Positions 39,101 to 48,100 of a stretch of DNA of 64,000 nucleotides are shown in pieces (position 1 is the first letter of the stretch; the number at the start of each line of letters is the position of its first letter). Made by a program: the position numbers and the translations under genes. The notes beneath the pieces were generated by a model, which made no database searches, was not told the DNA's origin, and saw only the letters and a program-made list of their open reading frames with translations. The DNA is from Ridgeia piscesae (lineage: Eukaryota > Annelida > Polychaeta > Sabellida > Siboglinidae). The stretch lies in assembly GCA_025642075.2 (NCBI GenBank), contig JAODUO010000072.1, positions 121,001 through 185,000 of the forward strand. The letters run 5' to 3'.

Positions 39101-42100
39101 TTGTAACAACAGTGAAACAAGACGTATTTTAAACTGTATTTTAGGCTGGTAGCATTCATCTTTTTACTAATGCATAATTTAACCAGTCGATAACTAGACA
39201 TTTGCATTGGTGAAACCAACAATAGCTGAGAAGTTATCTTTCAAACTGATCATAATAAATTATGTCTGCATTATATTCCCAGTTTTACTTCAATGACACG
39301 TGCATACTTATTATATTAATAGGCACAATTATGTTTATGTATTGCACTTTTTCGATGGTTTATTTTTTAGAAACTGCTGTTGTCAGTGTTTTTGTAACCA
39401 CACATATATTCATCCCATCAACCTGTTTTTTACACAGCCAAAGTTCCCATGGAGCCTATGGGTCAAGGTATGCTATTGTTGCTATGGCAACATATGTGAC
39501 CTTTCATGACAACATTGTTTGCCCGTTGTCATGGTCGCAACTGGTTTCCTTGCATAAAAAATAACTTGATGCATTCTCTTGCATTGTTGGTTCCCACTAA
39601 ACATTAAGATGTTTGCGGATATGATAAATAAGTTGCTTATCTCCTAAGTTTGCATGTTTGATTTTACTTCCAATTTATTTACTGAAATTAGGTAACATTT
39701 TACGGTTTGTGTGTGTGAACTCTGAATACACAAATTAAATTTTTCACGGATTGATAATTTTTATGATTTGATGTGGTGAGAGAAACTAAAATCTGTCCTG
39801 GTTTGGTGTGTACAATTATTTATTAGTAATACAATTACTTGTTAGTAATTGTTGCTGACCCTTGCAGTGTAATGTTTGAATAATTTTAATATAATTTAAT
39901 AATTTACAAAATTAATATTTTGTTGGGCTAAAGAAGGGTGGTATTTGTAATAAAAAACAGAGATCGGTCAAAGATGCAACGATGCAGTCAAAATAGGTGA
40001 AGAGAATCTGCTGGATTAATTTTTATGGCCACAGACTGCATGCTGATTACTGAATTAAACAATTATGACAACTAAACACGGGTTCTACTGAGGAAATCTC
40101 AACTTGAAAGTACAGCCTGTGACAGGTATCTTTTATATCAGCATTTATCTGTGTACCTTTCTCATGAAAATAAAAATCAGGTGACTAAGGATGGTCTGGA
40201 ACAAGTTTATGAAGTTACAGTACATACATTTGGTCATTTGAGACATGTCGTGTTTGCATGAGGCAGACAGAGCAACGATCATCAATTGAAGTGATGTCTT
40301 TGTTTATGTCATTTTGATGCAACATTTTGAGACGTTGGTGATAGATGTCTTTGTGTTGATGTGATGTATCTATGTCATTGTGTCAGTATTAAGTTGTGTC
40401 AGTGTGGTGTCACTGTTATTATGTCAGTGTCATGTTGTTGTGTCTGTTACGTTATGTCAATGTAGTGCCACTGTTTCATTGTGTTAGTGTTATGTTGTTG
40501 TTTCAGTGTGATGTCAGTGTTATGTTGTTGTTTCAGTGTGATGTCAGTGTTATGTTGTTGTTTCAGTGTGATGTCAGTGTTATGTTGTAGTTTCAGTATG
40601 ATGACAGTGTTAAGTTGTGTTGGTGTAATGTCATAGTGTCATTTGTCGATGTAATGTCACTGTATCATTGTGTTGCCATTTCAGTTTGATGTCATTGTGT
40701 CAGTGTTATGCTGTTGTCGTTGTGTCAGTATGACATCACTGTGTCATGTAGATTGTCAGGTGTCTGACTAGTGACGTGTTTTGCTTTGACAGTGCCTCCA
40801 GATGTCCCGCCCCCTCCCTTTGACCTGCAAGGTATCTATCTCTGCTTCTAACTGCCTATCTTCTGACTCACCCATCATCTCACTAGTTGAGCCTGACGTT
40901 TTCCACACTAACCAACTCAGTTGTGTTGGGTTAACCTTCTGAAATGTCAAGTTGCATTTACAGTTTCCATTGACATTTTAACTGATTTCAAGGCTGAGTG
41001 TATTTCAGTGTGAAAGTTCGAGAAAAAGCGATCAAATGGGCCCCATAATATGCCAAATGATTCTTTAATGAAACTAAAATAGTACAAGCACACAATAGAT
41101 TTTGTCAGCTGATGACTGCATTTGAAGCCCAGCACATTTTTATGCTGTCAACACTCCCTCCCAAATCAACACTGATCCTTATTCGCACAAACAAACAAAC
41201 TTTGTCACTGTATTATTCCCTCATATCTGTATGTTACGTCTTTGTCTTAAAGCACCCAATTTTCACCTGTTTGTCACATGTCAATGACGTCATTATATAG
41301 TTAATAATTTATCATGAAAATGGCTGAATTGTGTCTCAAATTTGATACAGTGTGTGTGTGTTTATGATGTGTGTTTTTTGTATTGAATGTATGTATACAT
41401 TCAATTATGTACATACATTCACATGTAGGTTTGTGTAAATAATTGGATGGCTAAACGTCCAAAATGTCGTTGTTTCTGCCTCGACTAACAATGACCATAA
41501 TCACGTTGTTGTCATTGTAGGCTTTTATGGAAACTGCGACAAAGAGTAGATGTTGCTAGTCATACAATTATTTATATTTAGCCATGCAATTATTTATATT
41601 TATCACATTTGAAAATTAATTATTTTATGTTTAACTGTTCTGTTCCTTGATGTGACATTAACTTTGTTTGAACAACACATTCTCTGCGGAGTTAATTATT
41701 AGTGGCACAGTATTCTGATCTTTTTTATTAAATAGCTTATATCAAATTAAAGATGGTAGATATTTAGAGAATACATGTTTTGTGTTTAAATTTTTTAACA
41801 CAACTTTTTTTTATCAATTAATTGTGTGTGTGTGACACCAATGCTTATTACCCGGTACTCTGATGTAGACCCGCTTATGCACTGTGTGATAATAGTTGTT
41901 TGTGTTAATCATCCACTGATTTTGTTAATGTTTATTTGATGAAATGCAACCCTGACACAAACTACTGCCAAGCACAGTCACCCTACCCCCTCCCTCCATC
42001 CAAAGAAAATGAACAAGGTCATGACCTTTACCTTGTGCATGTATTCATTGCCCTTGTCCTGTTTGATTTTAGACGACTGGAATGGTGGCGAATATGGCGC

Positions 42101-45100
42101 CCCTCCCGTTCCACCCCTCCCATACATGGAGGGATACAGCCCATATGGAGGTCTAGTACAACCCATCACCCGTTCCCATGCCCATTTCTACCCTCCATTA
42201 AACCCAGGGTGCAGGCTTGTCATTTTCCCTGCCCATCTGCTGCATGGGAAGTGTGAAAATGAAACTAAAATGTAAAACTAAAAGAACTTGTGACTCCTAG
42301 CTCTGCATGCTTCAATCACATTTTACCCTCCATCACATCTACACTGTTCATCTACCTCTGCCCACACCCTTCAGAGGTCAAAGGTAACATGGTACACACA
42401 CTTTCCGATTGTTTCCACATTTTTTTATTTTTTTCCAGAAATAAAACATTAATTTGCCAGTCTAGGATATACTAACTATGATGTGTTATTGAATGCGGCA
42501 GACTAAATGCATGCATTATGCATCTTGCTTTTCAGCTGCAAGTTTATAGATGGTCGTCTTACACTGTTTTTGTGCATGCATTTTACTGCAGCAGACAAAG
42601 AACGACTGTTAGTTAGTTACACACAAAAATGATGTTTACCCGACTTGCTGAAGACAACCTTTTACAGTCTGATCCAACCTTCATACTTGTACAGAGTTAA
42701 TCTTAGTTTTAATGGTATTAATGATTTAACAAGTGAAACACAAAATCCAGAAGTCAAAGCAAGGCTCGCCTCTGATGTAGAGCAAGAGAAGAGAGGCAGA
42801 ACAATGATGCTGATAGAAGTGCACACTTAGAATAAAAGCAGAATGAAAATATTGTTCTACAAAAAGCTAAGCTTTATCCATTGATTGGGTTCTTGTTCGG
42901 CCTAATCAGTTGATACCAACGAAGCTTAATCCATTGTTAAAACCTAATGACAGTGTATGTAACATTATGTTCATAATCTTCAAGATTTGATAAATGAACA
43001 CATTTATCAAAGGGTGATTTATTAACAGAATTTAAAAAAATGTAAACATGTAGCAGTAACGTCAAGTGGAACTGTATGACTTTCAAGTGTCTGTGCATTG
43101 AAAGAAACATGCAGTCTTTGACTATGTCTCAAATGTATAAACTGGGAATTGTCAATATGAGTATGATTACTTCATCAACTGACATATGTTTTTGCTTTCA
43201 TCTGTTGGTTTGATGAAATATTTGTTCATGATGTTTTACAGCGGTTTGCATGTCCTGTGCATGCATTCTCATTTGTATGTTTAATGTATGTCTTGTTATG
43301 TAATGTATTATGTTTTTAACATATTTTCTTGTAATGTATGATTTGGGAAATTAGTGGACAGAGCTAAGAAAGTGTCCTTAGATACAAGTATGTTAATCTA
43401 CACGGAGTAAGTAGATAGAAACTCTGATCATATCAATAAGATACAGAAATTATTTTATATGTATCATAATCATTGCTATACTATGTTGCATTTTAACACA
43501 GTTTGCGCAGTGTGATGTATTTTTTTTGTAGAAAGCACCAAAATAGCTGTTGTTTGATGGTGTTTAAAATTATTCTTTTAAAAATACTGCTCTTAATATA
43601 CAAATACTCTTAAATTTCAGACTTAAGGACAACTCGAGATCATGCAACAGTTTACATGATTTAACATACAAACAGATGTTATTATCATGATATGGTTATT
43701 TGTACGTTTTGCAAACTGATCATTAATCACCAATACAAACAAATTTATTTTAGTTTGCAATTATTCTTTGTATGAAAGAGACCCTTTTGAAATGATTTGT
43801 TGTGTTTTGCTATAAGTGTGACTACAACATTAAAATATGCTCTTGTCTCTACAGATCGTGCTCCCCCTAGGCCCCCCCTGCCCATGGACTCTGCCCCACC
43901 CCGCCCCCCACCCCCTGAGACTGACGATGAAGATGATTTAAACTTCCCTCTTCCTCAGGCCAACCAGCCAATCATGGTGAGTGCTGGGGACAGCATGGAG
44001 AGAATGAGGGCCTAATTATCTAGGGTTTACATTTCAGGTGCATCGATAAGCCTGTTCATATTTTACTGGAGAATTAATTTTAATAAATAAAATAATTTTA
44101 TGAATTTATCACAGGAGACAATATTACGGTAAGCTAGACTTGTATGTAGTGTATGCCATGAGGTCAGACAGGCGGCTGCAACATACACATTAGGGATAAT
44201 TGCTTAAAGGGGAACTGAAGCACCTGAATAACCATTGCCCAAACATAAGAACGTACCATTTAGAGGATACATGACCATGACTTGATGAGCACAGAACCAC
44301 AGTATTGTTGTAATCATTTCTAAAACTTGGATAGCAGTGACCACTGAAGCTGCATTTTGTCTGCCTACTTTGTACTCACTGTACATTTAACTTGTTTTAT
44401 TTCAAAAACGTAAACAGCTGAATGTTGGTCTATGTTACACCCTACATAATATGGCACCATATTGTTAATAGATAAGCTATAATCAAACCAAATGCAGCTT
44501 GAATGTAACATGGTGGCGCCCAGTGGTCAATGATATGAAACTTATAATTATAACATATATAAAATATACCGTGGTTTCATGCTCATTAAATCATGGTCAC
44601 ATATTTTCTAAAATTCTAAATGGTATGTTCTTATATTTGGGTAATGGTTGTTAAAGCATTTCAGCTCCCCTTTGACACAGCCCAGACTGCATGCCTGGCC
44701 GTGGGCTACCTTGTTAATGTTGGCAGTTGCAGAAATGTATATTGGTTCATCAGACATACACATTAGGGCGGGGCTGTATGCTCGCACCATGGGTGGCACA
44801 ACATTGCAACAAGAACAGACTGGACCATGCAACATATTTATTTCTCTACTTTTGTTTATAGAATTGGTAAACTGATTGATTTTATGATTGTTTTATAATT
44901 GTTGTTTTTATTTTAATCAGCTGTCATGTGTGTATTTACTGTTTTTATTTCTTTAGTGTAATGGATTGTTGTGAAATAAATACTAAAAGCTATGTAACTA
45001 TGGGTGCTGAGGTTTGTGTGTGTGTATGTTTGTTCTTTTGAAAATAATAAGAACATTTATACAGCGCCATAAATCTGGAGAATATCCATTCAGAGGCATT

Positions 45101-48100
45101 GCACATGGATATGTATACATATATCATGGAATTGTAATATTAAATTTGTTAAAGTAAATTAAATACATAAAACAGGTATAAAAAGTAATTGTAATAAACG
45201 ATACAAGAAATAATTAGCTAAAGATGATTATTAAAATAAATGGCATATTGATAATAAAAGAATGAGTAAGACATTTGGTCAAAGTAGTGTAAAACATGTA
45301 AACAAAAATTATATAGTAAACATAACCTGTCATGGTATAATAAAGCTTTCACTACTACTACACAGTACAGAATACTATACTTGATGATTTGCCGCCAAGA
45401 TAAACTGTGGGTAAGGTCAGATCGGGGTTTTCGTGTTTGAATGATATGTACACGTTGTCTATATAGAGAATTAGATATACAAGTTTGATGTATCATTACA
45501 TCCATAGTGAAATCTCAGCAGAATCAAGCAACTCTTTAAAGTATATAATGTGGCTTTAAGATCAACTAGTAGTGTGGTTTTTATTTACATTGTGTGTGAC
45601 TGTGTTCATGAATGTGGACAATTTGTAAATGCAAAGGCAATCATTACACTTGGCGTTAACTATTTGGTTCCTTGTTGTTCCCTAGATGGCAGCACATGCC
45701 CTGCACATGGATCTGAAGCAGTGGTCAAGTCGAGACAATGAGATCATTGCGGCCGCCAAGAGGATGGCTCTACTTATGGCCAAGCTCAGTCAGATCGTCA
45801 GGCAAGTGGCAGGATTGCAGTCTGTCATCTAATTTCACTGTTAGGAGTGTTTATATTTGTTAATATTGAAGATTTTTTCAACAGCATCAATGTGTCGGCT
45901 GTTTAAACCATTCTACTGGGTGTGTTTATGAATACTGTGTTTCACTACACTTTCTGATCGGCATAGTGTTCCGAATGTCACCACTTTTCAGTGTTCTGGT
46001 ACATTGCAAAATTATTAATAACCAAAGCATTTGAGTAATTCGGAGCATTATTATGATTCCGGAATGAACTACAGTATATTTTGCATATACATGAAACAGT
46101 GTGAAATGTTTGGTGGATGCAATACCCTGTAGGGAAAATGTATTCGGCTTCAATTATGTCACAAGGACCCATCCTGCAAAACGTTAGGTTTCTAGTTACT
46201 TTAGAAATACATCTGTCTCATGACTAACATTAACACGTATTAACCTAGCATTCTGTCTGTGTATAAACCCTTCATCTGTTTAGGTTTGTGTAAGTTTCGT
46301 TTGTTCCCACAGGGGTGAAGGGGGGACAAAGCGAGACCTGATCGCAACAGCGAAGGCGATCGCTGAGTCGTCGGAAGAAGTGACTCGACTAGCAAAAGAA
46401 CTGGCTCGCGAGTGTACGGACAAACGCATGCGCACCGTGAGTAGGGGTTTGTTTAGGGGTAAAAACACATCACCTTTTGTGTAATCCAGTGTTGGCCTCA
46501 CTCTACACGGAGCATTCGCAATTCCAAGCATTTGCAATTCCGAGCACAGTGGCTCATGGGTAGAGCTTTGGACTATCGAATAAGAGGACCCAGATTCCTG
46601 TGCTGCAGTGTTAAAACCATGAGCAATTTTGTCACACTACATTACATAAATGAGTACCTGGCAGTGGTGATATGTGTATGAGCAGCCTTTACGCATTAAT
46701 TGTAGCATATGACTGGATGCTTCCCAGAGAAGTTGAGACAGTGTTTGATTGAACAGGTCTGTCGGGGAAGTAAAGTGTAAAGTGCTTTGCACAATCCTGA
46801 GGATTGGATACTGCGCTAAATAAGAACTTTCCTTTCTTTATTCATCCCACTATGGTCATGTGACATGAACAACTGAAGTCTTACTAGAATTAATCTTCCT
46901 GGTTTTTGGTTATTTTACCAGCATGTGACATAAGTCTATGGAAATGTGACTTCACTAATATTCGATTGTAACATATTTAATACAGGAAGCACATTCCTGT
47001 TTTTATATTTCAGAGTTTTTAATATTTGATGCTGTTTGTGGAATCATTTGAAATAAGTGTCTCATTCGTCAACGATCAGTTGACTTAATCAATTGACAGA
47101 TTACCCTTTAATCAATTGACAGATTACCCCGTAGTCTATTCCAAATCAGTTCACAAGGGAGAATCCTTACTCCTTTCAGTAAATGTGTGCCCTAGTCTTG
47201 ACACACAGCTTCTAATGAACATTGGTGAGAAACATATAATTTTGGAAAGGCATGTCATGATTCTTCTAGCTACATGTATAATACCACACTATATCAACTG
47301 ACTAATTTGACAGTTAGTCATTCCCATAAGCAGCTGTTTACTGTGAATATACAGTGCATGTGAACTGTTGTATATTACGAGGTATTCATCAAGACTGTTT
47401 ACCAGTGTTGACTCAATGTGCTTCAGAGTCTTCTGCAAGTGTGTGAGCGTATCCCAACCATTGGCACGCAGCTGAAGATTCTGTCTACAGTAAAAGCGAC
47501 CATGCTCGGAGCTCAAGGTACGCTGTGTTTGAGTTCTATTTCATCTTGGGTCAGGATATCACGGCACTCTGGTGCACTTATTTTGATATATTTAAATTGG
47601 TCAGTCACACTCATTGTGCTGTTGATGATGATGATAATAAACATTTACAACGTTGATAACTTCTTTGTGATAATAAAATTGCTTTGTTCTTCACAAACAG
47701 AAGCCCAAGACTTAAAAGTAAACGTTTGCAAAGGAAATTTTAATAGCCAAATAGCTGTGATGTTAAGTCAGCCAAATAGTTCTAATGTTAGATCACTGTC
47801 ACTTTCTCTTGCTTGCTTAGTTTCATTTTCATGCTGGCTGTTAGTTCCAGTTTCACTTTCTCAATATTACACCCAGAAGAATTCATTGAACATATTTCAT
47901 TATAAAGTTTGGTTTGTTGTTTACAGTGCAACTTTTGGTGGCAGAAATAAATATAACAACTGGTGTGATGCTTTACGTTTGGTCACATGTGCCTGCTCTT
48001 GTGCTGGGAAAACATTACACTATACACCTCCAGCCATATTGCTAACTAAACTGCTAGATTTAATGCACTGATATGAACTAATACCAGTTAGACTGAAACA

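Larger units (their letters stand above)
36086..43854 (+). other. Hinge intron containing candidate cassette exons
   Basis: The interval between constitutive exons 17 and 18 is 8.2 kb. Apart from the five candidate cassettes and the repeats listed, it is AT-rich. Gaps at 37609-39437, 40832-42072 and 42151-43854 contain no other exon candidate with matching phase except a possible 9-nt one at 42375-42383. Confidence 0.5.
43977..45685 (+). other. Vinculin intron 18
   Basis: It is dominated by two interspersed elements, the MITE at 44206-44673 and the dispersed repeat at 45040-45330. A 15-bp direct repeat, ACATACACATTAGGG, lies at 44181-44195 and 44754-44768, flanking the MITE at some distance. 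No gene is seen. Confidence 0.55.

Noticed and set aside
41521..41546. Possible extra hinge exon after CATTGTAG (GCTTTTATGGAAACTGC)
   Set aside because: Its available donor gives phase 2, which breaks the frame, and the straight reading reaches a stop.
43619..43652. Strong acceptor TCTTAAATTTCAG before exon 18
   Set aside because: The only nearby GT gives phase 0 instead of 1, so it cannot join exon 18 in frame.
47418..48071. 217-codon plus-strand frame
   Set aside because: It is exon 21 read through its donor in the wrong frame, followed by intron.
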